DNA from: Diogma glabrata
Taxonomy: Eukaryota; Arthropoda; Insecta; Diptera; Cylindrotomidae
NCBI GenBank assembly: GCA_963693315.1
Contig: OY856188.1
Coordinates: 151,617,536 to 151,681,535 of the forward strand
Length of the DNA stretch: 64,000 nucleotides
Reading direction: 5' to 3'
In this document: positions 1-11,542 of the stretch, one piece after another
Numbering within the stretch: position 1 is the stretch's first letter
Layout of the letters: the number at the start of each line of letters is the position of its first letter
Program-made: the position numbers and the translations under genes
The notes under the pieces: generated by a model
What the model saw: only the letters and a program-made list of their open reading frames with translations
Database searches by the model: none
Told to the model about the DNA's origin: nothing

Positions 1-1711
1 TGTTGTAAACATAAAGTTATCTAATTTTTTTGTTTTTTGATGCATGAGTTTGACCTAATCGATATCAACAACATGAATGACGTGGTTGATGACATCACAA
101 AACAATCATTTTAAAATAAGATATAAAATAATTGCTTACAGTTCTTAGGTTAACTCACCAATTTTATTGTTTGTAAGTTTTTTATTTGTAATTATTGGGT
201 AGAGATAATCTGAATACTACGATGTCTAATTATTTATGACATCATATATCAAGAAAAAGATTTAAGAAAAGTAGTATAAAAGATATTACAAGACAAGATG
301 AAACATGTTAATACAAATATTTCAATAAAGAAATTCTACTGATATTAGGAATTTGAAATTCAGAATGATGTATGTGTTTTTCTGATTTCGATTATATAAA
401 ATCAAGAATATAACATTGAAATAAAAGTAGGTTTTGTTGTTTTTACTGTTTCATGCATGTTTGACTTGTGTTCTATATTTATTAATGTGTGACGTCATAA
501 AAATTGAGTAAAAGAAAATAATCACCAGATAATCAGAATACTACAATGTATGAGTTTAGTTATTTATCTAACCATATAATATTCATGATGAAATATGAAA
601 TATAATAATATATAGATTGTTAGTGTTGTATTACTGTGTTTGCCTTTTTGTATGCTAATGAAATTTTTTTTGCTAGTTTTGTGTGATCTCACACGATGGA
701 GGAAAAATAGTATACGTTTGGCAACATTCATGACGTCTTGGAAAGAAGATAATGATAATTATTAATTAGATGTCTGACGTCATCAAAAAGTTTTAAAAGA
801 GAATGCGATAATTATTACTTGCACTCCAATGTTGTATTACTTCAGACATGCATGACATCAGCAGACAATCCGAATACTACGATATAGGTAATTATACAAT
901 ATTTGTGATGAAATATCGTAGAGTGTAGAATGTAGATTTTTTATTGTTTGCCATAGATAAACTGAATACTACAATAAAGTTAATGAATGATATTACGCAA
1001 AAATCGTAATAAAATGTTGTATTATTTAATTTTCTTTTGATGTTATTGTTATGTTTGGACCATGTGTGAAATATTTTTAATTATTAATTGTTATTTGTTT
1101 TTGTTGTAAACATAAAGTTATCTAATTTTTTTGTTTTTTGATGCATGAGTTTGACCTAATCGATATCAACAACATGAATGACGTGGTTGATGACATCACA
1201 AAACAATCATTTTAAAATAAGATATAAAATAATTGCTTACAGTTCTTAGGTTAACTCACCAATTTTATTGTTTGTAAGTTTTTTATTTGTAATTATTGGG
1301 TAGAGATAATCTGAATACTACGATGTCTAATTATTTATGACATCATATATCAAGAAAAAGATTTAAGAAAAGTAGTATAAAAGATATTACAAGACAAGAT
1401 GAAACATGTTAATACAAATATTTCAATAAAGAAATTCTACTGATATTAGGAATTTGAAATTCAGAATGATGTATGTGTTTTTCTGATTTCGATTATATAA
1501 AATCAAGAATATAACATTGAAATAAAAGTAGGTTTTGTTGTTTTTACTGTTTCATGCATGTTTGACTTGTGTTCTATATTTATTAATGTGTGACGTCATA
1601 AAAATTGAGTAAAAGAAAATAATCACCAGATAATCAGAATACTACAATGTATGAGTTTAGTTATTTATCTAGCCATATAATATTCATGATGAAATATGAA
1701 ATATAATAATA
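1..1711. repeat. 1,101-bp tandem repeats of polymerase-B element, copy 1 left arm
   Basis: Position 1 onward recurs from position 1102 with an offset of 1,101 bases. Block A (1-612) and block B (613-1101) are followed by a second block A (1102-1711), which stops at an insertion. Inverted copies lie at 9791-11372 and 15114-16690. Each unit carries copies of GATAATCnGAATACTAC (near 209, 533, 867 and 960) and TGACGTCA (490, 775, 1591). The A block begins with about 30 bases matching the last codons of the truncated polymerase B ORF, so the repeat boundary lies inside that gene's 3' end. Block A is cut by the window edge, so more units may lie to the left. No coding signal seen. Confidence 0.85.
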
Positions 1712-1715
1712 TTAT

Positions 1716-2899
1716 GCACAAAACTTATAAGCAGCTTGCTTGGTAATTAAAAATTAATTAAATCAAAACAAATCTTTTGATCCAAATAGTCAAAAACATT
1801 ATAACATATATTGAATTTGAAACATTTGTTTTAATAAACAAAACCTGAATAATTCTCTTTTAATAAAAAATCAACTAAGTTTGTATTGAAAAATAAATAA
1901 TTTAAGAAACATAATAAATATAAATATCAATGCAAAAAAATAATATATGAATAAACGTTAAAAAATTATATTTAACTATTCATTTCATTTCTTCACAAAT
2001 AACTGAAATCAATTGGTTCACGACCGAATTTATTAATCTCAATCATTACTTTATCCCATAAACTGTTTTATGAATATATGTTTATGAATTAAATTAATAA
2101 TAAAACAAAACAAAAAATGATTTTCTCTTCACATCTAATTGTTTAACCCTTAATTAATTTAAATTTAACTGGGCCCTATATTTGTCACGCTAATGTCTAC
2201 TTCTAAATAGTATGAATTTTTGTTATATCTGGTCGTCGCGGGTATGCTTTTATCTCTCTCAACTATGAAGAATTAGAGAAATTAGACAGAATAAATACGA
2301 TGCTTAAAGCCGTCAACACTAACATTTTCTAAGACAATTTTTTCAAACATAGTTCAGAGAGAAAAAAACATGCCCGCGACGACCAGATATAACAAAAATT
2401 CATACTATTTAGAAGTAGACATTAGCGTGACAAATATAGGGCCCAGTTAAATTTAAATTAATTATGGGTTAAACAATTAGATGTGAAGAGAAAATCATTT
2501 TTTGTTTTGTTTTATTATTAATTTAATTCATAAACATATATTCATAAAACAGTTTATGGGATAAAGTAATGATTGAGATTAATAAATTCGGTCGTGAACC
2601 AATTGATTTCAGTTATTTGTGAAGAAATGAAATGAATAGTTAAATATAATTTTTTAACGTTTATTCATATATTATTTTTTTGCATTGATATTTATATTTA
2701 TTATGTTTCTTAAATTATTTATTTTTCAATACAAACTTAGTTGATTTTTTATTAAAAGAGAATTATTCAGGTTTTGTTTATTAAAACAAATGTTTCAAAT
2801 TCAATATATGTTATAATGTTTTTGACTATTTGGATCAAAAGATTTGTTTTGATTTAATTAATTTTTAATTACCAAGCAAGCTGCTTATAAGTTTTGTGC
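1716..2899. mobile_element. Hairpin (foldback-type) element, about 1.2 kb
   Basis: The left arm (1716 to about 2268) and right arm (about 2347-2899) are close reverse complements, leaving a loop of roughly 80 bases and no coding capacity. The ends read GCACAAAACTTATAAGCAGC on both strands. ATAATATTAT flanks both sides (1706-1715 and 2900-2909). That 10-mer is its own reverse complement, so it could be a target duplication of Mutator/foldback length or simply the tip of the inverted repeat. Long-arm hairpins with 9-10-bp duplications are known for foldback and Mutator-like elements; the assignment here is inference. Confidence 0.8.
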
Positions 2900-2909
2900 A
2901 TAATATTAT

Positions 2910-4360
2910 GGTCGTGCAATTTTTTACTTTTTAAAGTGTTTTTTCCGTTTTATTTCACTATTTTTTTCATGATAATTCACTCAATATTTTAATAATATAA
3001 TAGAATAAAAATTTCAAACTTTTAGCGGTTAAATCCAACTCCTAAAAGCAATATTTAAAACCACACAAAATCACCAATTCACTATCGAATTCACTTTTAT
3101 TAATATTATTAAGCTAATTAAATTAAAATATTATTAAATTTTGGTAATTAAATTAAAATATTATTAAATTTTGGTAATTAAATATTTAAAAACAATCAAG
3201 TTTCAAAACTTTTAATTAAGCACTACAATTTGTTTTTATTTATCTTAGCACAGCACAAAAGACTTTAATTTGGTTTCGCAATCGCAAACTATATAGAAAG
3301 TAAAAGTATAGAAAGTAAAAGTCACACACTACATCATTTTCAATCATAGATCATTTAAATATTATCTAAATGTATTTTCAGGTTTCTATTTACATACATA
3401 CAAACAATTATGAAGTAGTGTTGTATCCTAGTCTTTCGAAAGTAATCAACACTATTACCTATTGTCTATTTCAAATCCCCATAACTAAACTCCAATATCC
3501 TTGTATTGAATAAAAATAAAATAGAGAGTAACCATTAAGCTAAAATAAGTTTTTTTTTGCATAGCAAAGAATTCATTTGCAATATGAAAAATTATTTATT
3601 GTCACTCTATTCTTATCATACCAAAACATATCTTATACAATCGCATTAGGTACCGTTAATTGTGTCTCTTTAAATTAGGATAAGTTGAAACTTGTTGGTG
3701 CTAATATCATGGGAACAAAATAATTTACAGGCCTGGACTGCATATAAATGGGATGTTAATTAATTATTACCGAGTTTTATTTTTCTTACTGCAAATTTAA
3801 AGTAAAAGTCATTGAACGAGAAAACTAGTTAGTTGTTTTGTAAAATTACATTTAGATTTTAGTTTATAGGACCAAAATTCAATTACTGCTAAATTGAGTT
3901 AATCCGTATTGCGATAGCTGAAATATTTGTTTGTTTAGATTATTTTGTGTTGTTTTTAAGATTCTTATTCTGTTGATAAATTGTTTATTATTGAAATAAA
4001 TTTCATACATAATATCTGATTCTTAAATCTCAATTGTACATACGTTTACATACGGATGGATATAAGCCCGAATATTTAGTTTTTCAAATAAATAGAACAT
4101 AATAATCCAAAAAGATATCAATGAAATCATATACATTGTTTTCATTTTACTGAAAAATCTAGCTAAAGTAATTAACATGATTTTTCTATTTCAATATGAA
4201 ATAGAATAGAGAAAAACGCAAAAAAGAAGAATGATCATGAAATAATTTTAGTTTTCAATTCGTCTCTGCATTTTTGTTTGTTTGTTTTATTCATTTCCCG
4301 TTAGTTTGGTCTCTTTAAATTAAATGGAAATGTATGATATATATTTGGCTTGTGAATTAT
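2910..4360. other. AT-rich insertion sequence without genes
   Basis: This is part of a 4.5-kb block (about 1712-6186) absent from the equivalent place in the inverted arm at about 10176-10200. Apart from a perfect 30-bp tandem repeat at 3121-3180 and a short doubled motif near 3292-3321, I see only AT-rich sequence with no long ORF. Confidence 0.6.
3121..3180. repeat. 30-bp tandem repeat, two exact copies
   Basis: Bases 3121-3150 and 3151-3180 are identical. It is a short AT-rich duplication. Confidence 0.9.
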
Positions 4361-4618
4361 TTAAATTAAAATAGTTTTTTGGTTTAAGCCAATTTTTAAT
4401 TATATTTTATTTCGTTGTTACCCGACAATTGTTTCGGTTTTATTTTAAAACCATTTTCAAGGGTATTATTCAGACAAAAAATTCTTATACAAAAAAAAAA
4501 CTAGTAATAATTAGGCAAAATATTGACAAATGATTTAAAGAATTTTATTTGAAGTTATTAAGTTGAATTAATGTGGGATTATAATTCAAATTGTTTTTGA
4601 ATATATGTATATATACTA

Positions 4619-5560
4619 AGCTTGCCAGATCGCCCGGCTAAAGCCGGACTCGCCCGGCTTTTTTTGGTAAAACTTGGCTGAAAAATCGCCCGGTCCGGAC
4701 GCCCGGATTTCTAAACAAAAACCGGAAATCGCCCGGATTTTTCTAACATTTGTTCATTGAAAAAAAAATATATATATAATATTAATTCGTTTTATAGTCA
4801 AAATTTCAATAATCTGTATCTTTCTTATTCAAATATGTTTCACATGTTAAATCGTGTTATTTTCAATGTTTCATATGAAAATATATAAACAATTGACATC
4901 ATTTCAACGTTTTATAATTTATATATTGAGCTCTCGTTCATTCAATCGTTTGCTGCAAATCGTGGAGTTTGGTTTAGTTATATCAGCGGCCAATACGACA
5001 ACTGAGCGCGTATTTTCTCACATCAATGACATTTGGACAAAAGAAAAAGGCAAATTGACACTGGAAAACGTTAGGGCACAATTGATGGTAAAATTCAACT
5101 GGAAGGAGACATGTCCAGAGTTTTATACAAAAATAAAAGAAGATGCTGGTTTTCTCCAAAAAGTTGCTGGAAGAGAAAAATACAAAATGAGAGCTGATAG
5201 TTTGTTTGGTACTCAAGAGAGTGGATAGTCATCGACTTCGATGGAGATTGATTGAATACAATGTTGACAATTTAAGCATAGAACTCTTTCTGTAATAAAC
5301 AAAATTAAAAATATTATTAACAAAATATATTTCAACATTTCAAAGCAATAAAGAGTTTTCAAAGGTTATTTATGAAAAAATATAGTCTTTTTGTTTACTT
5401 CTTTTCTGTGCGATTTTTAAAAATTTTGTATTTCGCCCGGATTTCGCCCGGCTTTTCAAATGGAAATTTTGACACTTGTCGCCCGGATTTTGCCCGGATT
5501 TATAAAAAAACCGCCCGGATTTTCCGGCCCGGAATACCTCCAAAAAAAATCTGGCAAGCT
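4619..5560 (+). mobile_element. hAT-like element, internally deleted, with CGCCCGG subterminal repeats
   Basis: The ends read AGCTTGCCAG (4619-4628) and CTGGCAAGCT (5551-5560). Subterminal CGCCCGG motifs cluster at 4631, 4651, 4687, 4700 and 4730 on the left and at 5434, 5445, 5480 and 5512 on the right, plus one TGCCCGG at 5491. All are in the same orientation. GC-rich subterminal repeats of this kind are typical hAT transposase binding sites. The only coding remnant is the transposase C-terminus (next entry). I could not identify an 8-bp target duplication because the flanks are themselves inverted repeats. Confidence 0.7.
4866..5228 (+). pseudogene. hAT transposase C-terminal dimerisation domain fragment
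   Basis: The frame encodes about 120 residues and ends in TAG at 5226-5228. Its central part has the hAT C-terminal dimerisation signature (NTTTERVFS, followed by a stretch ending VRAQLMVKFNW). The RNase H-like catalytic core and the zinc finger are missing, so it cannot be an active transposase. It sits inside the subterminal-repeat element 4619-5560. The first in-frame ATG is at 4866. hAT family membership is fairly sure from the ERVFS motif; the subfamily is not assigned. Confidence 0.75.
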
Positions 5561-5926
5561 TAATATATACACATGATTAATTCAGAGCAGAATATGGTTG
5601 AAATTTAGATAGCGTGAATGACTAGCTATCATTGTTTTACACAATTTAAAATGTATATAGCGCGAATGACAAGCTATTTGGAATTGGAATTGGAATAAAT
5701 TATTGGATTATATAGCTACAACTACTAGCTATAATTGGTTATGTAATTATGTAATTTATGTCAATATTTTGCCTAATTATTACTAGTTTTTTTTTTGTAT
5801 AAGAATTTTTTGTCTGAATAATACCCTTGAAAATGGTTTTAAAATAAAACCGAAACAATTGTCGGGTAACAACGAAATAAAATATAATTAAAAATTGGCT
5901 TAAACCAAAAAACTATTTTAATTTAA

Positions 5927-6186
5927 ATGGAAATGTTTCAAATTTAAGTAATTTTGGACATTTTTGTTCTGGATTTATGGTATCTTGCGAATGGCTTGAC
6001 CTAGAGACTTGGGGTAAATTTTAATGAAAATGTATTAGCAAAATTAGGCTACATGCAAAAAATTATTGAACAGAAATCATCCTACGATTTTTAAATAACG
6101 ATTGAATTTCAAGGTTACCAATCTTATTGTATAGTAATAGACGAAGTTATTTACACTGGTCGTGCTCAATAACTATCGCTATTGCA
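5927..6186. other. AT-rich remainder of the 4.5-kb insertion
   Basis: No gene or clear repeat seen. The insertion ends about 6186, where the polymerase-B arm sequence resumes. Confidence 0.5.
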
Positions 6187-6595
6187 CAATATAGATTGTT
6201 ATTGTTGTATTACTGTGTTTGCCTTTTTGTATGCTAATGAGATTTTATTGCTAGTTTTTGTGTGATCTCACACGATGGAGTAAAAATAGTATACGTTTGG
6301 CAACATTCATGACGTCATGGAAAGAAGATAACGATAATTATTAATTAGATGTCTGACATCATCAAAAAATTTTCGTAGTGTTATTATACAATATTTGTGA
6401 TGAAATATCGTAAAGTGTAGAATGTAGATTTTTTATTGTTTGCCATAGATGAACTGAATACTACAACGAAGTCAATGAAAGAGATTATGCAACAATCGTA
6501 ATAAAATGTTGTATTATTTAATTTTCTTCTGATGTTGTTGTTATGTTTGGACCATGTGTGAATTATTTTTAATTATTAATTGTTATTTGTTTTTT
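6187..6595. repeat. Shortened B block of the polymerase-B element, copy 1 left arm
   Basis: This matches 613-1101 with an internal deletion and continues the arm interrupted at 1711. Its inverted partner is about 9791-10190. One exact TGACGTCA occurs at 6310-6317. It directly adjoins the 3' end of the polymerase ORF. Confidence 0.8.
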
Positions 6596-8690
6596 GTTGT
6601 AAACATAAAGTCATCTAATTTTTTTAGATGAAATTTTTCATCTATATCGTTTTTTATGTCTTCAAAAAAGTCATTTGTTTTAATCTCATATATTAACGAG
6701 TCAGTATCTGTATACAATAAAGCAGCGTTGTCTTTATACTTAGATTTAATATAGTTGTAATGGAAGTCATACATCAGTGTTTTTGAAATTTCTAAAACGC
6801 TAAATCCTACATAAATTGGTTTGTTGTACAATATCGATAGTCGATTCATCTTAATTACTACAAGATCTTCTTTAAAAACCGAAGATGAATGAAAATTCGG
6901 TTTACTAATTAGTCGGTTAGCACCGAACTTATTATTAATATTTCCCCAATGTGTTAAAAGTTGAATATCTTTTCGTTTAGCTACATTTTCTAGAGTCTTT
7001 CCAAATACGCTATTGTTCATCAACTTATAAATGTCTTTATCAAATGCATTTTGAGCTTGAGATCGAAGATTTGTGTTTAGATCGATATACGGTTTAAGCC
7101 AAGGTGTTTGATTAAATTTGAGTATTCTATATGTTTTGGTTAATAGCAAACCTTCTGCTAAACATTGTTTTAAATTTTTTTGATGAATTACATAGTTCCT
7201 TTATATAACCAATATCGTCCGTGTCATTTATTTGCAGAATATCAAAATTTTGAATTTCATTAGAACTTAGCCATTTAAAATTCGAAACTGGAAGATGTTG
7301 ACTCATTGCCCAACCATAAAGATTATTAGCATCTAAGTAAATAATAAATCTTGAATCTAACAATTCATTATATGTTTTTATATATATATATGATTGGCTC
7401 TTGCATAACGCTTTGAGCATTGAGCTAATCCGCCTCGAACCCTACTGTTGATAAAATTTATCATATCAATATCTGTCAACAAATCCAATTTCACTTTTGT
7501 AAACTTCAACATAGCATCCCAGCTTAGACCTGGAGCTGTGAAATAGTGTGCAGGGTCAAGATCATATGTATTCAAACAAAAGTTTCTAAAGTTTTCAAAA
7601 ATATCTGCTAATTTAAAAGTATTCCAAACAGTTTTTGCACGGATGAATTGTTCGCTTGTTATATCAGTATTATTAAGCTTATTGAAAAAACTAGATGGTG
7701 GTGGTAAACTAGTTTCATTAAACTTCTCGAGACTATCAAGATAATCATAAGGAAAAATATCTTTCGTTTTAAACTCATTTAAAACTGGAAAAGCTCTCTT
7801 TACCTCTTTAAATTGATCATCTGTAAGATTGGTTGCTAATTTATCAATACTTGAGGCCATAAATTTGAAAGAATCAATAAATCTGAGTTTAATTTTTTTA
7901 TCTTCATCAATTTTGATATCGTCGCTTTAATAATGAAACAACGTATTCGCAAAAGTGTAGTTTCGAGATAATTGAGTTTAAAGATTTTTCGATTTTCTGA
8001 TTTTCGTAAACTCGGCAGCACTATTGAATGAATAAAGATATTGGAAAAAAAATTTCTACCAATTAATCTTGACTAATTTCCCCACAACATATTAAAATTT
8101 CACATTGGTACCTGCTGGCTTTTCTACCTAAAAAGAGGTGAAAAGTCATTCAGGTACCTTATACGTTATTTCATATTTCATATACGTTATTTCATTTTGC
8201 ATGGAAGTACGATTAAACCTAAAATAAATTATAATTGAACTAAAGCATGATATGCTTAAAATTTTTTATTTATATGAACCGGTCTATCATGCAGTCATGA
8301 ATGATGCTTATACAATATTTTAGATTTACCATTTCGTGTGGCGATCGTAATGTATGTAATATATACGACAATGATTTTACCCAAGTTATTATTCTGTAGG
8401 AATTGAAATATCGTACATGCATTTACGCTGTTTCAATATTTAACCAAATTCAAATTTGCATGTACGTTCATTATCAATATATTAATTTTCACCCCCAGTT
8501 ATAAAATAATTGGAAAATGTTAAAATGCCACTCTATAGACATCCTTATGGGGAATGCAGCGCACCCATTATATAATAACAACGTATATATGGCATACGTT
8601 ATTTCATTATTAAGGCGACGATATGTTTAGTGAAAGAAATATATCGCTTTGTTCTGTGCAATAAGTTCATAAATACTAGATTAATCATAC
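6583..8690 (-). pseudogene. Protein-primed DNA polymerase B (Polinton type), broken, copy 1
   Basis: Minus-strand pieces together resemble the polymerase of Polinton/Maverick elements. 7378-7860 holds the thumb-side region ending RGGLAQCSKRYARANH. 7127-7420 carries motif A (YLDANNLYGWAMSQ). 6583-7149 carries motif B (KLMNNSVFGKTLEN) and motif C (YTDTDSL). Visible lesions are a frame change at a TA run near 7381-7391, an apparent loss of about 50 residues with a frame change between motif A and the segment before motif B (near 7130-7200), and a truncated C-terminus right after motif C. A 703-bp MITE (7919-8621) splits the N-terminal part, which resumes at 8624-8690. It is not functional. The same lesions recur in copy 2. 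Confidence 0.85.
7919..8621. mobile_element. 703-bp MITE with TA target duplication
   Basis: The ends are inverted repeats: left TCGTCGCTTTAATAATGAAA and right, read inward, TCGTCGCCTTAATAATGAAA. TA flanks both sides (7917-7918 and 8622-8623). The paralogous sequence near 14452 is uninterrupted and has a single TA, so the insertion is proven by an empty site. It encodes nothing long. TA duplication suggests a Tc1/mariner-type mover (inference). Confidence 0.9.
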
Positions 8691-8805
8691 GTTTCCCACA
8701 TTTATCATATGAATCCCTTAAAGTATTTGCACTTTCCCTTTCTAACAAATGGATAGTTGTTGTAGACAGTAAACAAAAACTAAAGTATGTAGTTGTTAAA
8801 TGGTA
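8624..8805. other. Palindrome-centre spacer, copy 1
   Basis: This is the unique sequence between the two polymerase-bearing arms, nearly identical to 14454-14645 of copy 2. Its left part still encodes the N-terminal polymerase residues on the minus strand. Confidence 0.7.
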
Positions 8806-9328
8806 TGGAATTTACAAATGAAAATTCAGTATCTGAACCATTTTTTCTGAGAAACTTCAAACCATACCTTTGAATTGAAAAACATCCCATTTCTTCTTTT
8901 ACTTACTTGAGTTTAATTGATCTCAAAAATCCCATTTAAAATTTTAAATTCTCCTTAATGTAGTCTAAAGTTAATATATTTAGGACTCCAAAATGAGCAA
9001 GTGTCAGCCATTAAATTAAATTTGTAAATGAATATCCAGTTTCAGAACCATTGAAACATTTAAATCAAATTTAATTTTAAAAAAATTTAAAAAAAAACAT
9101 TTGTAAAAAAAATTGTTTCAGTTTGTTTTTTATTGAAATTTTTTTAATTAAAATTTTTTTATTTAATTTTTTTTTTAAATTTTTTTTTTAAATTTTTTTT
9201 TTAAATTTTTTTTTTCAATTTTTTTTTTAAAATTTTTTTTTTAAATTTTTTTAATTTTTTTTTTAAATTTTTTTTAAATGTTTTTTTTTTGAAATTTTTT
9301 TAAAATTAAATTTGATTTAAATGGTAAA
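8806..9328. mobile_element. AT-rich insertion with internal hairpin, flanked by TTAAATGGTA
   Basis: This stretch is absent from copy 2, where the flanks meet near 14645. TTAAATGGTA stands on both sides (8796-8805 and 9317-9326), as expected of a target duplication of about 10 bp. Bases about 9057-9324 form a long inverted repeat of homopolymeric A and T runs. A 30-bp motif near 8811 recurs imperfectly near 9025. No ORF. Confidence 0.65.
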
Positions 9329-9790
9329 TTTGATAAAGACTTTTATAAGTTGATGAACAATAGCGTATTTGGAAAGACTCTAGAAAATGTAGCTAAACGA
9401 AAAGATATTCAACTTTTAACACATTGGGGAAATATTAATAATAAGTTCGGTGCTAACCGACTAATTAGTAAACCGAATTTTCATTCATCTTCGGTTTTTA
9501 AAGAAGATCTTGTAGTAATTAAGATGAATCGACTATCGATATTGTACAACAAACCAATTTATGTAGGATTTAGCGTTTTAGAAATTTCAAAAACACTGAT
9601 GTATGACTTCCATTACAACTATATTAAATCTAAGTATAAAGACAACGCTGCTTTATTGTATACAGATACTGACTCGTTAATATATGAGATTAAAATAAAT
9701 GACTTTTTTGAAGACATAAAAAACGATATAGATGAAAAATTTCATCTAATAAAATTAGATGACTTTATGTTTACAACAAAAAACAAATAA
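9327..9790 (+). pseudogene. Polymerase B C-terminal half, copy 1 right arm (inverted)
   Basis: The frame begins in the segment before motif B, contains KLMNNSVFGKTLEN and YTDTDSL, and ends with TAA at 9788-9790. It is the mirror image of 6583-7050. Motif A and everything upstream are absent, so it cannot be a working polymerase. Two nucleotide variants (the K codon in VVIKMN, and CTAGA before the motif-B segment) are shared with the left arm of the same copy but not with copy 2. Confidence 0.85.
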
Positions 9791-11534
9791 CAATTAATAA
9801 TTAAAAATAATTCACACATGGTCCAAACATAACAACAACATCAGAAGAAAATTAAATAATACAACATTTTATTACGATTGTTGCATAATCTCTTTCATTG
9901 ACTTCGTTGTAGTATTCAGTTCATCTATGGCAAACAATAAAAAATCTACATTCTACACTTTACGATATTTCATCACAAATATTGTATAATAACACTACGA
10001 AAATTTTTTGATGATGTCAGACATCTAATTAATAATTATCGTTATCTTCTTTCCATGACGTCATGAATGTTGCCAAACGTATACTATTTTTACTCCATCG
10101 TGTGAGATCACACAAAAACTAGCAATAAAATCTCATTAGCATACAAAAAGGCAAACACAGTAATACAACAATAACAATCTATATATTATTATATTTCATA
10201 TTTCATCATGAATATTATATGGCTAGATAAATAACTAAACTCATACATTGTAGTATTCTGATTATCTGGTGATTATTTTCTTTTACTCAATTTTTATGAC
10301 GTCACACATTAATAAATATAGAACACAAGTCAAACATGCATGAAACAGTAAAAACAACAAAACCTACTTTTATTTCAATGTTATATTCTTGATTTTATAT
10401 AATCGAAATCAGAAAAACACATACATCATTCTGAATTTCAAATTCCTAATATCAGTAGAATTTCTTTATTGAAATATTTGTATTAACATGTTTCATCTTG
10501 TCTTGTAATATCTTTTATACTACTTTTCTTAAATCTTTTTCTTGATATATGATGTCATAAATAATTAGACATCGTAGTATTCAGATTATCTCTACCCAAT
10601 AATTACAAATAAAAAACTTACAAACAATAAAATTGGTGAGTTAACCTAAGAACTGTAAGCAATTATTTTATATCTTATTTTAAAATGATTGTTTTGTGAT
10701 GTCATCAACCACGTCATTCATGTTGTTGATATCGATTAGGTCAAACTCATGCATCAAAAAACAAAAAAATTAGATAACTTTATGTTTACAACAAAAACAA
10801 ATAACAATTAATAATTAAAAATATTTCACACATGGTCCAAACATAACAATAACATCAAAAGAAAATTAAATAATACAACATTTTATTACGATTTTTGCGT
10901 AATATCATTCATTAACTTTATTGTAGTATTCAGTTTATCTATGGCAAACAATAAAAAATCTACATTCTACACTCTACGATATTTCATCACAAATATTGTA
11001 TAATTACCTATATCGTAGTATTCGGATTGTCTGCTGATGTCATGCATGTCTGAAGTAATACAACATTGGAGTGCAAGTAATAATTATCGCATTCTCTTTT
11101 AAAACTTTTTGATGACGTCAGACATCTAATTAATAATTATCATTATCTTCTTTCCAAGACGTCATGAATGTTGCCAAACGTATACTATTTTTCCTCCATC
11201 GTGTGAGATCACACAAAACTAGCAAAAAAAATTTCATTAGCATACAAAAAGGCAAACACAGTAATACAACACTAACAATCTATATATTATTATATTTCAT
11301 ATTTCATCATGAATATTATATGGTTAGATAAATAACTAAACTCATACATTGTAGTATTCTGATTATCTGGTGACGTCATACATGTCTAGAATACATCATA
11401 GTAGTGTAAGTAATAATTCACGCAATCTCTTTTAACACTCTTTGATGACGTCATGAATCTAATTATTAATTATCGTATTCTGTTTGCACGCTCTTTCGTG
11501 ACGTCATAAATACGATTTTGGTCGACTTTTAGTT
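9791..11534. repeat. Right inverted arm of polymerase-B element, copy 1
   Basis: This is the reverse complement of the left-arm blocks: shortened B (9791-10190), A (about 10191-10795), B (10796-11290), the start of another A (about 11290-11370), then a terminal segment of about 160 bp. Exact TGACGTCA occurs at 10056, 10297, 11113, 11371, 11456 and 11499. Homology with copy 2 stops after TTTTAGTT at 11534 (16846 in copy 2), which marks the element's right border. Read inward the border begins AGTCGACC, compatible with the AG ends of Polintons, but no target duplication is proven. Confidence 0.8.
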
Positions 11535-11542
11535 ACTAAACT

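Larger units (their letters stand above)
4361..5926. mobile_element. DNA element with about 167-bp terminal inverted repeats
   Basis: Bases 4361-4527 and 5759-5926 are near-perfect reverse complements, starting TTAAATTAAAATAG. They enclose a hAT relic at 4619-5560. A related string, TAAATGGAAATGT, occurs just outside both ends (about 4321 and 5924), but I cannot fix a target duplication. No transposase belonging to these inverted repeats is visible, so the element is non-autonomous or is the carrier of the hAT relic. Superfamily not assigned. Confidence 0.75.

Noticed and set aside
2910..6186. Helitron
   Set aside because: No TC start or CTRR end with a preceding hairpin at the insertion borders.
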